A stretch of DNA of 64,000 bases from Exiguobacterium artemiae 255-15 (GCF_000019905.1 NC_010556.1:1576001-1640000), one strand, 5' to 3'. Positions 24,984 to 33,307 are shown, numbered from the stretch's first letter. Numbers and translations are program-made. The notes: generated by a model from the sequence alone, not told the origin.

Positions 24984-25382
24984 ATGAAAATGGACACAAA
25001 TAAACATTCAGTCTTCCTTCTGAATTATCACCTTGTCCTAGTAGTGAAATACAGACGCAAAGTGATCGATGACGCCATCTCGGAGTTCGCGAGACAGACG
25101 TTCGAACGAATCGGCGCGTCGTATCACATCACGCTGAACGAGTGGAATCATGACGGCGATCATATCCATGTGCTCTTCAAAGCACACCCGAACACGGAGA
25201 TGTCAAAGTTTCTGAACGCTTACAAGAGCGCAAGCAGTCGACTGATCAAACGAGACTTTCCACATGTCAAGAAACAACTATGGAAAGAAATGTTTTGGTC
25301 TCGAAGTTACTGTCTAGTGACGACCGGAGGTGCGACAAGCGACGTCATCAGACACTATATCGAAAAACAAGGAAAGGAGTGA
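24984..25382 (+). CDS. tnpA: IS200/IS605 transposase TnpA (Y1 HUH enzyme)
   Basis: A 132-residue single-strand transposase. The HUH metal site is His60-Ile-His62 in HDGDHIHVLF, and the nucleophilic Tyr is Tyr125 in VIRHYIEKQ. Length and motif spacing are typical, so the enzyme appears active. The ATG at 24984 follows AAAGGA by 11 bases. Its stop codon is 5 bp before the tnpB start. Confidence 0.95.
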   Translation: MKMDTNKHSVFLLNYHLVLVVKYRRKVIDDAISEFARQTFERIGASYHITLNEWNHDGDHIHVLFKAHPNTEMSKFLNAYKSASSRLIKRDFPHVKKQLWKEMFWSRSYCLVTTGGATSDVIRHYIEKQGKE

Positions 25383-25387
25383 TTGCT

Positions 25388-26479
25388 TTGCTGAAGGCGT
25401 ACAAGTTTCGACTCTATCCGACGAAACCACAACAAGAATATTTCGTGAAGACGTTCGGTTGTGTCCGTTTCGTCTACAATAAGATGCTCGAAGAGCGGAT
25501 CCAATTGTATGAAGATTCGAAGCTCAATCCTGACGCGAAGCAGAAGCTCCCAACCCCGGCGAAGTACAAGCCCGAATTCCCTTTCCTCAAAGAAGTCGAC
25601 AGTCTTTCTCTTGCGAACGCTCAGATGGACTTAAACCAGGCGTATCAAAACTTTTTTCGAGATCAGTCTGTCGGGTTTCCGAAATTCAAATCGAAGCACA
25701 ACGACCGAGCCTCTTACACAACAAACAATCTGAAGGGAAGCATCCGCATCGAAGATCGTAAGGTGAAACTTCCTAAAATCGGTTTTGTGAAGTTGAAACA
25801 ACATCGTCCGTTTGATGGTGTGATCAAGTCCGCGACGGTCTCGATGACGAAGACGCGGAAATTCTTCATCTCCATCCTTGTCGATCAAGCCGAAGCGCAA
25901 TGGGTTCCAGCCCAAAATAAAGTAGGAATCGACCTTGGTTTGGAGCACTTCGCCATCCTGACAAACGATGAGTGGGTTTCTGAGAAAGTTGCCAATCCTC
26001 GTTTTCTTCGAAAGTCCGAAGAGAAGATAAAGAAGGCGCAACGCGCCTTGTCCCGCAAGAAGATCGGGAGTAAGAACCGAGAGAAGGCGAGGATCATCCT
26101 CGCCAAGAAGCATGAAAAGATTGCACATCAACGTCAAGATTTTCTTCATAAGCTGTCGAAACGGATGGTTGACGATAACCAAGTCATCGTCGTCGAGACA
26201 CTTAAATCGAAGAACATGATGAAGAACCATAAGATCGCCAAATCGATTGGAGATGTCAGTTGGTATGGGTTCGTCCGACAGTTAGAATACAAATGCGCAT
26301 TCTACGGACGAACACTTATCAAGGCGGATCAATGGTACGCCTCGACCCAAATCTGTTCTTCTTGTGGAGTAAAAGGCGAGAAGAAAACAATCGATGTACG
26401 CGAGTGGATGTGTACTTGCGGTGCGCATCATGATCGAGATATCAATGCAAGTATCAACTTGTTGCTGTTAGCAGACTGA
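25388..26479 (+). CDS. tnpB: TnpB, RNA-guided nuclease of the IS200/IS605 element
   Basis: A 363-residue TnpB. The split RuvC site is complete: Asp182 (VGIDLGLEHF), Glu270 (VVETLKSKN) and Asp351 (HDRDINAS). The zinc finger pairs CSSCG (323-327) and CTCG (342-345) are present. TnpB uses an RNA made from the element's right end to cut DNA matching the flank next to the target motif, which favours retention of the element. It starts with TTG at 25388, eight bases after GGAG, just past the tnpA stop. Confidence 0.93.
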   Translation: MLKAYKFRLYPTKPQQEYFVKTFGCVRFVYNKMLEERIQLYEDSKLNPDAKQKLPTPAKYKPEFPFLKEVDSLSLANAQMDLNQAYQNFFRDQSVGFPKFKSKHNDRASYTTNNLKGSIRIEDRKVKLPKIGFVKLKQHRPFDGVIKSATVSMTKTRKFFISILVDQAEAQWVPAQNKVGIDLGLEHFAILTNDEWVSEKVANPRFLRKSEEKIKKAQRALSRKKIGSKNREKARIILAKKHEKIAHQRQDFLHKLSKRMVDDNQVIVVETLKSKNMMKNHKIAKSIGDVSWYGFVRQLEYKCAFYGRTLIKADQWYASTQICSSCGVKGEKKTIDVREWMCTCGAHHDRDINASINLLLLAD

Positions 26480-26600
26480 AAACCCTTCAGGGTGGGAACC
26501 ACCCGATGAGCTTGGCAAATAATCGTAGCTCTTAAAAGTACGGTCTTCCCAAGAAGCTCCCCCTTCAATTTGCGAAGCAAATAAGTGGTGAGTAGTTCAC
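26480..26600 (+). ncRNA. Right end of the element; expected 3' part of the omega (guide) RNA
   Basis: A 121-base non-coding tail after tnpB. It contains the hairpin GGGTGGGAACCACCC (26490-26504) and the right-end hairpin (26557-26592). In characterised elements of this family the guide RNA scaffold comes from the 3' end of tnpB plus the right end, and the guide is the flanking sequence just outside, here from 26601. No direct evidence for the transcript limits exists in the sequence. Confidence 0.55.
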
Positions 26601-26965
26601 AGAATCGCGTTCGCAATCAGCAAGTCAATTTTACGGACATCGACCTTTTTGTTGAGATTGATTTTGATCGTTCCGGCCCGTGTAAACAGTTGGACTTCCG
26701 AATTGATGTCAAACATCCCACCGGCGTTTTCCGTTGAATACATGTTGATCGACTTATAAGGAATCGAATAGACTTCGACCTTCTTGCCCGTCAATCCTTG
26801 CGCGTCGCGAATGATCAACCGGTGTGTCGTAAAAATCGCGACGTCCCGGATCGTCTTATAGGCGGACAACGCGTCTTCCCCTTGAATCAATAATCCTGTT
26901 ACGTCTTGCGGGATGTCACACTCGGAGACAAAGGTCCATGCGAGTTGGCTCAGTGGATTGCTCAT
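26597..26965 (-). CDS. PH-domain protein, stop codon provided by the IS end
   Basis: A 122-residue soluble protein with a bacterial PH domain of the bPH type. GEDALSAYKTIRDVAIFTTHRLIIRD is followed by KVEVYSIPYKSINMYSTENAG, and it ends KIDLLIANAIL. The role of this family is unknown. The final codons read ATT CTG TGA. The TGA lies inside the terminal TTCAC of the IS element, so the stop codon is supplied by the IS. The ATG at 26965 has only a weak site (AGG, nine bases upstream). Confidence 0.82.
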   Translation of the reverse strand: MSNPLSQLAWTFVSECDIPQDVTGLLIQGEDALSAYKTIRDVAIFTTHRLIIRDAQGLTGKKVEVYSIPYKSINMYSTENAGGMFDINSEVQLFTRAGTIKINLNKKVDVRKIDLLIANAIL

Positions 26966-27057
26966 CAAACATCGCCTGCTTTCTGCTTTTGATTGGGTTA
27001 CCTGTCTAGGATAGCTGATTTTCTTGTCTGTACCAAGTCAGGCGGAACGGTCCGGCT

Positions 27058-27759
27058 TCACTCGCGAAAATGGAGACGAAACAAAATCATGCCGGCGAGT
27101 AGGACCGACCGTGTCTCAAGATCCGGGACATCAAACGTCAGCAGGTGCCGTTTCCGGTGACTTGTCGCAATCGTTTTCTTGTCGCGTCTTACTTCAATCC
27201 GTCGGGATAACCGGGGCGACCGGATCTGATACGTCTCGCCACGATATGTCATATTTAGTACTTCAGTAAGTTCGACGGCGTGCCGGACCGTATTTTCGGT
27301 TTGGATGTCCCCGACGGTTTCGCCACCTTCCTCAATCATCCATTCGGTCTGATTGCTCCACAGTCGTTGACCCGCTTTTTCCTCGAACCGGAGTTCGCGC
27401 TGCGACAGATCAAAATCGAGATTCAGAAAAAAATTCTCCACTTTCGGAAAAGCGACGAACCAGCGGTGCCAGGCCTGTTCAAACGTCCGGCGGTAGGAAC
27501 CGACAATCGTCTCCGACCGGTAGATCTGTTTGATGCCCGTCGATTGACGGTCACTGAGCAGCGACGTGTAACCGGTTCCGCCTCCGTTAAACGCGGTATC
27601 CCGTTTTTGCTGCCACCGCTCAATCCAAAAGAGCAACAGGGCCGCCGGGAGAAAAGCAACGAGACTCCCCCTCTCCGTGATGCGGAAAATGTCAAAATAC
27701 AGTCCCCGCGCCGTCAGGGCAACGACACCGAGTACAAACATGCCGATACAATAGACCAT
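27058..27759 (-). CDS. Hypothetical membrane-anchored protein
   Basis: A 233-residue protein with two N-terminal membrane segments (about 3-18 and 33-47) and a cytoplasmic C-terminal part. Its last 80 residues (TYRGETYQIRSPRLSRRIEVRRDKK and on) faintly recall tubby-C-like or LURP-one barrels of Firmicutes, but this is only an impression. It ends 93 bp upstream of the PH-domain gene, with no terminator between, so they may be co-transcribed. The ribosome binding site is AGGAG. Confidence 0.65.
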   Translation of the reverse strand: MVYCIGMFVLGVVALTARGLYFDIFRITERGSLVAFLPAALLLFWIERWQQKRDTAFNGGGTGYTSLLSDRQSTGIKQIYRSETIVGSYRRTFEQAWHRWFVAFPKVENFFLNLDFDLSQRELRFEEKAGQRLWSNQTEWMIEEGGETVGDIQTENTVRHAVELTEVLNMTYRGETYQIRSPRLSRRIEVRRDKKTIATSHRKRHLLTFDVPDLETRSVLLAGMILFRLHFRE

Positions 27760-27976
27760 TTCCCCGCTCCTTTCCTGATAAGAATTGATTTCATTCTTCT
27801 GACTTTATGCTAAACGAAGGGGTTAGACAGAGCAATTTTTTTCCTTTCTTCTTCCATCAAAAGAATTTTAACACCCATTTTTTAGTTAAAAAACAGGATT
27901 TACAACCCATTTGTCGAATAAGAAACAGTAGAAGTTTTTTTACCTATATGTTCAATTATCGCAAGGAGGTTGGTCC

Positions 27977-28330
27977 ATGTTATTCCTATTGCTCGTTAAA
28001 GCGTCAAATCGCTCTGAAGCCGGTCTGTTTCCGGATCCACTCCTTCAGGAAGCGATGACCGCCTTTAACCGGGACCTGGTCGAAGCCGGCGTCCGGGTCA
28101 TGGCAAAAGGACTGCACCCGACGCGGGAAGCCGTTCGCTTTTCGTTTCACCAACCAAATGAAGAACCGGACGTCACATCCGGACCGTTTGAACCGTCGTC
28201 GGACCAATTGGCAGGATTTATTTTGATCGATGTGGCGTCAAGAGAGGAAGCGATTATCTGGGCCAGACGTATGCCGGATCCGCAAGGTCACGGTGAAGGA
28301 CAAATCGAGTTACGCCAAGTATTTGAATGA
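27977..28330 (+). CDS. YciI-like (YCII/DGPF-domain) protein
   Basis: A 117-residue single-domain protein of the YCII-related, PhnB-neighbour type. It has MLFLLLVKAS at the start and GPFEPSSDQLAGFILIDVASREEAIIWA in the second half, matching the G-P-F and G-x-x-x-x-x-v-x-s-x-x-E-A pattern of the family. The function in this branch is not established. AAGGAGG precedes the ATG. Its stop codon lies 15 bp upstream of the chosen creatininase-family start, so they form an operon. Confidence 0.82.
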   Translation: MLFLLLVKASNRSEAGLFPDPLLQEAMTAFNRDLVEAGVRVMAKGLHPTREAVRFSFHQPNEEPDVTSGPFEPSSDQLAGFILIDVASREEAIIWARRMPDPQGHGEGQIELRQVFE

Positions 28331-28344
28331 AAGGAAATGAATTA

Positions 28345-29109
28345 ATGCTCAGTTATAAAAACAGTACGAAGGTTATTAAGGACAGTCAGACTGTCACCGC
28401 AATTCTCTCGGTCGGAGCGACGGAACAGTTCGGACCGTATCTGCCGATGCATCTTGATACATTGATTGCCGAGCACCAGGCCACTGTCTTCGGTGAACGG
28501 TTAAACGCCTATGTCTTACCGACGCTTCCGTTTAACACCTCCGAAGAACATGCCAATCAAATCGGGACCGTCACCGTCAGCCCGACGGTGTTATCGATGA
28601 TGCTCGAAGAAATCATCGTCAATCTGCACCGGCAAGGGTTTACTCAATTCATCCTCTGCAACGGACACGGCGGTGCGTACTGGGAGTCGGCTTTCGTCAA
28701 ACAGATTAACTTTAAGTATCCGGAGCTCGTCGTCATCACGACGCACCGCTACCGGGCATTCGAGGCAGCGTTACACGCCGCGGGACTCGACGGCTTAAAC
28801 GAACGGCACGGTGGTCTGTTGTCCGTCGCGACCGCGATGTGGCTTTGTCGGGAGCTCGTTGACCTGCAACCGATGGGCGGCGACGTTCCGCTGTCCCATT
28901 ATCCGGTTGCTGATTATGTCTTTTGGGATCAACTGACGACGGACGGTTGCTGGGGAAGCTTTGAACCCGGTGTCTATTCGCCGGACGAACTGGCAACGAT
29001 CGGTGAGACGTTTTGGACGACCTTTACCGAAAAACGGGCGGAACACTTGAAAGAAACACTAACGACGGCAGTCCGCCTGCGAAACCTGCCGGGAAGAAAC
29101 GAGGACTGA
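28345..29109 (+). CDS. Creatininase-family amidohydrolase
   Basis: A 254-residue metal-dependent amidohydrolase-like protein. It has VGATEQFGPYLPMHLDT (metal-binding Glu, His and Asp), the FNTSEEHANQIGT segment, CNGHGGAYWE and RHGGLLSVATAM. The family includes creatininase, FAPy hydrolases and mycofactocin MftE; substrate unknown here. The start at 28345 follows GAAAGGAA; an ATG at 28327 overlaps the previous stop codon but has no site. The stop TGATG touches the methyltransferase start. Confidence 0.87.
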   Translation: MLSYKNSTKVIKDSQTVTAILSVGATEQFGPYLPMHLDTLIAEHQATVFGERLNAYVLPTLPFNTSEEHANQIGTVTVSPTVLSMMLEEIIVNLHRQGFTQFILCNGHGGAYWESAFVKQINFKYPELVVITTHRYRAFEAALHAAGLDGLNERHGGLLSVATAMWLCRELVDLQPMGGDVPLSHYPVADYVFWDQLTTDGCWGSFEPGVYSPDELATIGETFWTTFTEKRAEHLKETLTTAVRLRNLPGRNED

Positions 29110-29111
29110 TG

Positions 29112-29816
29112 ATGAACGAAACGATTCGGACGCACGACGATCTGTTACAGATGCTTGACGCTTTACTCCGGGAACCGACCGCTTTTTGGGACGGATTTTA
29201 TGCCGACCGGACAAAACGGATTCCTTTTTTCGTCGACAAACCGGATGAGAATCTGGTCCGCTATGTCGAACAACTGGAGATTCCGGTGAACCGGGTGCTC
29301 GAACTAGGAAGCGGTCCCGGACGAAATGCCTTGTATCTCGCGGAACACGGTAGTCAGGTCGACGCAATCGATCTTGCCCAGACTTCGATCGACTGGGCCA
29401 ATGAACGGGCACGGGAGCGGCAACTCGACATTTCGTTCCGCCAAGGAAACTTGTTTGAATTGCTGTTCGAACAGGGCGCCTATGATTTTGTTTATGATTC
29501 CGGTTGTTTCCACCATATCGCCCCGCACCGCCGACCCGACTATATCCGCGTCGTTTCCGATGCCCTGCGGCCGGGCGGCTGTTTTGCCTTGACCTGCTTT
29601 GTCGAAGGCGGACAGTACGGCGGATCCGACATGACGGACTGGGATGTGTACCGGCAACGAAGTCTAAACGGCGATCTCGGCTTCACGGAAGAGAAACTGC
29701 GGTCGATTTTCGAACCGTTCGAGGTTCTTGATATCCGTTTGATGCAGGAAGCGGCTCCGACCGATTCCGTCTTCGGACTGTCCGGACTGTGGACGGCCCT
29801 GTTCCGAAAAAAATGA
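29112..29816 (+). CDS. Class I SAM-dependent methyltransferase
   Basis: A 234-residue methyltransferase. The SAM-binding motif I is VLELGSGPGRNALYLA; it is followed by the acidic VDAIDLAQTSIDWA and by FVYDSGCFHHIAPHRR (motif IV region). It resembles small thiopurine/tellurite-resistance type methyltransferases. The start at 29112 is seven bases after GAGG; the ATG at 29109 is also possible. It is the third gene of the YciI-like/creatininase-like operon. Confidence 0.88.
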   Translation: MNETIRTHDDLLQMLDALLREPTAFWDGFYADRTKRIPFFVDKPDENLVRYVEQLEIPVNRVLELGSGPGRNALYLAEHGSQVDAIDLAQTSIDWANERARERQLDISFRQGNLFELLFEQGAYDFVYDSGCFHHIAPHRRPDYIRVVSDALRPGGCFALTCFVEGGQYGGSDMTDWDVYRQRSLNGDLGFTEEKLRSIFEPFEVLDIRLMQEAAPTDSVFGLSGLWTALFRKK

Positions 29817-29826
29817 CCAGATAAAC

Positions 29827-29881
29827 AAAACCGGTGTCCCCTTCAGCATTTGGAGGAGGTACCGGTTTTGATCTGTTTTGT
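29827..29881. terminator. Bidirectional terminator
   Basis: Outer stem AAAACCGGT / ACCGGTTTT (29827-29835 and 29871-29879) with a partly paired interior. It lies between the methyltransferase gene and the convergent HAD gene. Confidence 0.75.
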
Positions 29882-30543
29882 CACTTCGTTACAGCTTTTA
29901 AATCGATTTGAAAGAGCTCCCGTAAATCGTCAATGATCACATCTGCCTGTTCTAGTTCTGCTTCGTTCGAAAAATCGAACCGGCAACCGACGGCGGGTAA
30001 TCGGTTGACCTTGGCTGCCTGGAAATCGGAAATCCGGTCTCCGACGACGACCATGTCCGTTAACTGATGCTCGGACAGGATGTAGGCGACAAGATCACTT
30101 TTTTGCGACGAAGCGACGTCTTCAATGCTGTAGACGCCATCGAGCCAGCGATTCAGCCCATACTGCCGGACGATGGCCGTTAAATAAACTTTCCAGCCAT
30201 TGCTTGCGATATAGAGCGGATGCCCTGTTTCTTTTAAGGCCTGAAGTGTCGCTTCCGCTCCGGAATACAAGGCACCTTGCCCTTGTTCGATGTGACGGAT
30301 CAATGCGTCTTGGAATATCCGGTCAACGAGTGCCCGTTCCTCGTCCGAATGCCCCGGCAGTAAGGTTTGCCAAACTTCCGGTAACGACACTCCCATGATC
30401 GTCTGATACTCAGCCAGCGGTGTTTTCCCGGTCCAGCGACCATTCATGCGTAAGAAGTCGAATGCATCTTCTAACGCATGACCAAGAATCCGGTTCGTTT
30501 GAAATAACGTGCCGTCCATATCAAAGATATACGCCTGTTTCAT
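29881..30543 (-). CDS. HAD-family hydrolase (phosphoglycolate phosphatase-like)
   Basis: A 220-residue haloacid dehalogenase-type phosphatase. Motif I is FDMDGTLF with the nucleophilic Asp, motif II YIASNGW, motif III the Lys in SSQKSDLVAY, and motif IV VVGDRISDFQAA. A helical cap is inserted after motif I (C1 type), as in PGP and beta-phosphoglucomutase. Substrate unknown. The start at 30543 has AAGGAGG upstream; the frame continues 13 codons further without a site. Confidence 0.9.
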   Translation of the reverse strand: MKQAYIFDMDGTLFQTNRILGHALEDAFDFLRMNGRWTGKTPLAEYQTIMGVSLPEVWQTLLPGHSDEERALVDRIFQDALIRHIEQGQGALYSGAEATLQALKETGHPLYIASNGWKVYLTAIVRQYGLNRWLDGVYSIEDVASSQKSDLVAYILSEHQLTDMVVVGDRISDFQAAKVNRLPAVGCRFDFSNEAELEQADVIIDDLRELFQIDLKAVTK

Positions 30544-30700
30544 ATTGATGTCCTCCTTGACGATTAAGAGACGACTTCTCATCAGTTGTCTCCATTTGGT
30601 AACAGATTTCTTCAGACACCTTACTCATTTTGCTGATTTTCGGGTAAAGATAACTAACGGAATTTATCGGGTTGCAGTAGAAAAAAGGAGATGAACCATC

Positions 30701-30784
30701 ATGATGGTGCTCATCGTGGTCGCCTTAGCCGTCATCAGTATCGTTCTGTTTGTCCTCTATAATAACCATAACAAAATCGTTTAG
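30701..30784 (+). CDS. 27-residue membrane peptide
   Basis: A 27-codon gene (MMVLIVVALAVISIVLFVLY...) that is almost entirely one membrane helix with a short polar tail NNHNKIV. AAGGAG lies ten bases before the ATG and a dedicated terminator follows. It is too short for a family assignment; it could be a small regulatory membrane protein or a type I toxin-like peptide. The wide spacing of the ribosome binding site lowers certainty. Confidence 0.6.
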   Translation: MMVLIVVALAVISIVLFVLYNNHNKIV

Positions 30785-30816
30785 ACGTAACTCGCGAGAC
30801 TGCGATTACTTCAAAT

Positions 30817-30864
30817 CCCCCATCCTGTTGACGATCTATCTAATCAACGGGATGGGGTTCTTTT
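30817..30864 (+). terminator. Terminator of the 27-residue peptide gene
   Basis: Long stem CCCCATCC-GTTGA / TCAAC-GGATGGGG (30817-30857) with one mismatch, followed by TTCTTTT. Confidence 0.8.
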
Positions 30865-30866
30865 AG

Positions 30867-31409
30867 TCACGCTTCATTCAGTAAATCATGGTGCACACGG
30901 GCTAGGGCTAGCGGTTGGAACAACAGCTCTTTCGTCCTGATTTGATGTTGCAACATCTCGACTTCCATCCATGCTGCCGCGTACTGATCCTGATTGACCA
31001 ATCCTGTTTCCCGCGCCGTCTCCAACTCATCCGCATCCAAAATCAGGCACTCGCCGGACGGCAACAAAACCAGATCCAAAAATAAATCGTCCCAGAAAAT
31101 CCCGGTCGTATCCCGCCCATGTCGAAGACAAATATCGATGTACGATTGAATAAGCTGTCCGTGTGCATTGAACATCGTCGTGACGACGTGCTTCTGCCCT
31201 GCCGGAAACTGTTGGAGCCAGGAATAACCGTCGCCAACAATCTGAATCTCCTGCTCTGAATAACGAACCAATAACGGATGCGTCACTTCGATAAGATCAA
31301 GCCGGGTCACGTATCCCGTAAACGATGTCGTCTCAAGATACCGTTCCCGGTAATGCCGTTTTACGATCCGCTTCCACGATGATCGGGCGGCATATTTACG
31401 TTGTGTCAT
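30867..31409 (-). CDS. DUF402 domain protein
   Basis: A 180-residue protein. The C-terminal half carries FWDDLFLDLVLLPSGECLILDADELETA, typical of DUF402 proteins, some of which are nucleoside di/triphosphate phosphatases (NtdP). The conserved Asp residues for metal binding are present. The N-terminus is very basic (TQRKYAARSSWKRIVKRHYRER), unlike NtdP, and may bind nucleic acid. The start at 31409 has GAGGTGG six bases upstream. Confidence 0.75.
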   Translation of the reverse strand: MTQRKYAARSSWKRIVKRHYRERYLETTSFTGYVTRLDLIEVTHPLLVRYSEQEIQIVGDGYSWLQQFPAGQKHVVTTMFNAHGQLIQSYIDICLRHGRDTTGIFWDDLFLDLVLLPSGECLILDADELETARETGLVNQDQYAAAWMEVEMLQHQIRTKELLFQPLALARVHHDLLNEA

Positions 31410-31556
31410 GTTCGACCACCTCATATTCCATCATATCACTTGAAAATTAAGACCTCTTGTCTTTTTTGTAAAAAAATCCCTCTTTTCTCTAGACGTTGTT
31501 CCTTCGGGAGCGGTAAGATGAACAAGCATATACTTAGTTGAACTGGAGGCGCTGTT

Positions 31557-32306
31557 ATGTCACATACTCCCCGGATCGCCCTCGTCACCGGTGCAAGCCA
31601 CCCGCGTGATATCGGCACAGCCATTTGCCGGAAGCTCGCAGCCGAAGGGATGACGATTTGTTTTACATATTGGAAGGCGGATCTCGAATGGATCAAGACG
31701 TTCCAAGCAGAACTGGCGGTAAACGGTTTTCAAAGCGAGGCGCTCGAAATTGACCTGTCGGCGCCGGATGCTGCAGAACGTGTGCTTGCGTATACGTGCT
31801 CGACTCTCGGCACCCCGTCTGTCCTGATCAACAATGCGGCGCATTCGACACAAACGGATCTCACCACGCTTGACGTCTCGTCGCTCGATGCCCATTACGC
31901 CGTCAATGTCCGAAGTACCGTCCTGTTGTCGACGTTGTTCGCGCGGACGTTTGCTGCGGCCGGTTTGTCGGACGGGCGAATCGTCAATTTGACATCCGGT
32001 CAGGATCTCGGACCCATGCCGGATGAAATCGCTTACGCGACAACAAAAGGAGCCGTTTCGGCTTTTACGACTTCGTTCGCGTCAGCTGTCGCACCATTCG
32101 GCATTACCGTCAATGCCCTCAATCCCGGACCAACCGATTCGACCTGGATGACGGATGACATCCGGACCCACCTGATACCGCAGTTTCCGTTCGGACGGAT
32201 CGGGACACCGGAGGACGCTGCCCGGACGATTGCGTTTCTCGTCAGTGAAGACGCGGCATGGATCACTGGTCAAGTCATCCATGCCGAAGGCGGATTCGCA
32301 CGGTAA
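31557..32306 (+). CDS. SDR family oxidoreductase
   Basis: A 249-residue short-chain dehydrogenase. The cofactor motif is TGASHPRDIG, with an insertion that replaces the usual TGxxxGIG; it also has VLINNAAH, the Ser in IVNLTSGQ and the catalytic YATTKGAV. The C-terminal WITGQVIHAEGG is that of the FabG-like classical branch. Substrate unknown. AACTGGAGG is the ribosome binding site. It lies 44 bp upstream of the Nudix gene, probably on the same transcript. Confidence 0.88.
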   Translation: MSHTPRIALVTGASHPRDIGTAICRKLAAEGMTICFTYWKADLEWIKTFQAELAVNGFQSEALEIDLSAPDAAERVLAYTCSTLGTPSVLINNAAHSTQTDLTTLDVSSLDAHYAVNVRSTVLLSTLFARTFAAAGLSDGRIVNLTSGQDLGPMPDEIAYATTKGAVSAFTTSFASAVAPFGITVNALNPGPTDSTWMTDDIRTHLIPQFPFGRIGTPEDAARTIAFLVSEDAAWITGQVIHAEGGFAR

Positions 32307-32350
32307 ACGTCCATATTGTCAAAACGATGAAAAAGAAAGGATTGATTTAA

Positions 32351-32821
32351 ATGGGATACATCTCAGAATTACGGCAACTCATCGGCAGTCGTCCGATCAT
32401 CAGTGTCGGCGCTACCGTCCTTGTGACGAATGACCAGCAGGAAGTTTTGTTCCAACACCGGTCCGATACGCTCGACTGGGGACTGCCTGGCGGATCGATG
32501 GAACTCGGCGAAACGCTCGAAGAAGTCGCCATCCGTGAACTGCAGGAAGAGACTGGATTACATACAAACCAACTGGAACTGATCGGTGTCTTCTCTGGTC
32601 CTCGCTTTTACTACCAGTACCCGAACGGCGATGAAGTGCACGGTGTCATTCATCTCTATCATGCCCAAAACGTCACGGGGACGCTGGCGATGCTTGACGG
32701 GGAAAGTCTTGACCTGGCCTACTTTAGTCAAGCGACGATACCGGAAAGTATTGAAAGCCGGGCCAACGAACTGATGCAGCAACTGGGTGATTCCTTTTGG
32801 ACACTCGGAAGTTCATTTTAA
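32351..32821 (+). CDS. Nudix hydrolase
   Basis: A 156-residue Nudix-fold pyrophosphatase. The Nudix box starts at GGSMELGETLEEVAIRELQE and ends EETG, with all catalytic Glu residues in place. Family members cleave nucleoside diphosphates linked to other groups; the FYYQYPNGDEVHGVIHLYHA stretch resembles the ADP-ribose/MutT-like enzymes of Bacillus. The substrate cannot be named. The ribosome binding site is GAAAGGA. Confidence 0.9.
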   Translation: MGYISELRQLIGSRPIISVGATVLVTNDQQEVLFQHRSDTLDWGLPGGSMELGETLEEVAIRELQEETGLHTNQLELIGVFSGPRFYYQYPNGDEVHGVIHLYHAQNVTGTLAMLDGESLDLAYFSQATIPESIESRANELMQQLGDSFWTLGSSF

Positions 32822-32840
32822 TTTTTTCACTTCAAACGAC

Positions 32841-32894
32841 AACGAGATCTACGCTCTGGTCCAGATGACGGACTGAAGGTAGATCTCGTTTTTA
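32841..32894. terminator. Bidirectional terminator
   Basis: 12-bp perfect stem AACGAGATCTAC / GTAGATCTCGTT (32841-32852 and 32879-32890) between the Nudix gene and the convergent cupin gene. Confidence 0.88.
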
Positions 32895-32896
32895 AT

Positions 32897-33307
32897 TCAT
32901 GCCTTCAGCAAGTCATATTCCCGTTCCGAAACCGGCTCCAGCCAGTCCGGAGTCCCTGCCGTGATGGTGAGGTGCGAAAACCAGCTGTCTGACGTCGCCC
33001 CGTGCCAATGTTTGACGCCGTCATGGGTGACGACCGTATCGCCGCTTCGCAACAGACGGGCCGGCTTCCCCATCTCTTGATACCACCCTTCTCCGTCTGT
33101 CACGAGTAAGATTTGGTATCCTCCTCGATGAATGTGCCAATGGTTGCGACAGCCCGGTTCGAATGTCACCTGACCGACCGAAATTTCGAGCGTTGAATCA
33201 TCGACTAACGGTTTCAGGTAACTTTGTCCCGTGAAATACGCCGCAAAGGCTTCATTTTTTTCTCCCCGCTCAAAAGGATGTTCTACAGGTATCTTCGATT
33301 TTGTCAT
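32897..33307 (-). CDS. Cupin-domain protein
   Basis: A 136-residue single-cupin protein. The metal-binding first motif is GCRNHWHIHRGGYQILLVTDGEG (shown from 71 on) and the second GDTVVTHDGVKHWHGA. The sequence FTGQSYLKPL near the start is usual in the small cupins that accompany carboxymuconolactone decarboxylases and SDR enzymes in quinone- or aldehyde-stress operons. It is the last gene of a four-gene operon and overlaps the cyclophilin-like gene by ATGA. Confidence 0.88.
   Translation of the reverse strand: MTKSKIPVEHPFERGEKNEAFAAYFTGQSYLKPLVDDSTLEISVGQVTFEPGCRNHWHIHRGGYQILLVTDGEGWYQEMGKPARLLRSGDTVVTHDGVKHWHGATSDSWFSHLTITAGTPDWLEPVSEREYDLLKA

Larger units (their letters stand above)
24845..26600 (+). 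mobile_element. IS200/IS605-family insertion sequence, complete
   Basis: About 1.76 kb with both genes intact: a Y1 transposase (tnpA) and tnpB. The left end has the hairpin CTCCCACCT / AGGTGGGAG (24863-24908). The right end has an imperfect hairpin with core ATTTGC-GAA-GCAAAT (26557-26592), ending in TTCAC. The family inserts without target duplication next to a short target such as TTTAA, which is present at 24840-24844. The exact left boundary is inferred from this and may be off by a few bases. The element lies between the PH-domain gene and its 27-codon neighbour. Confidence 0.85.
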
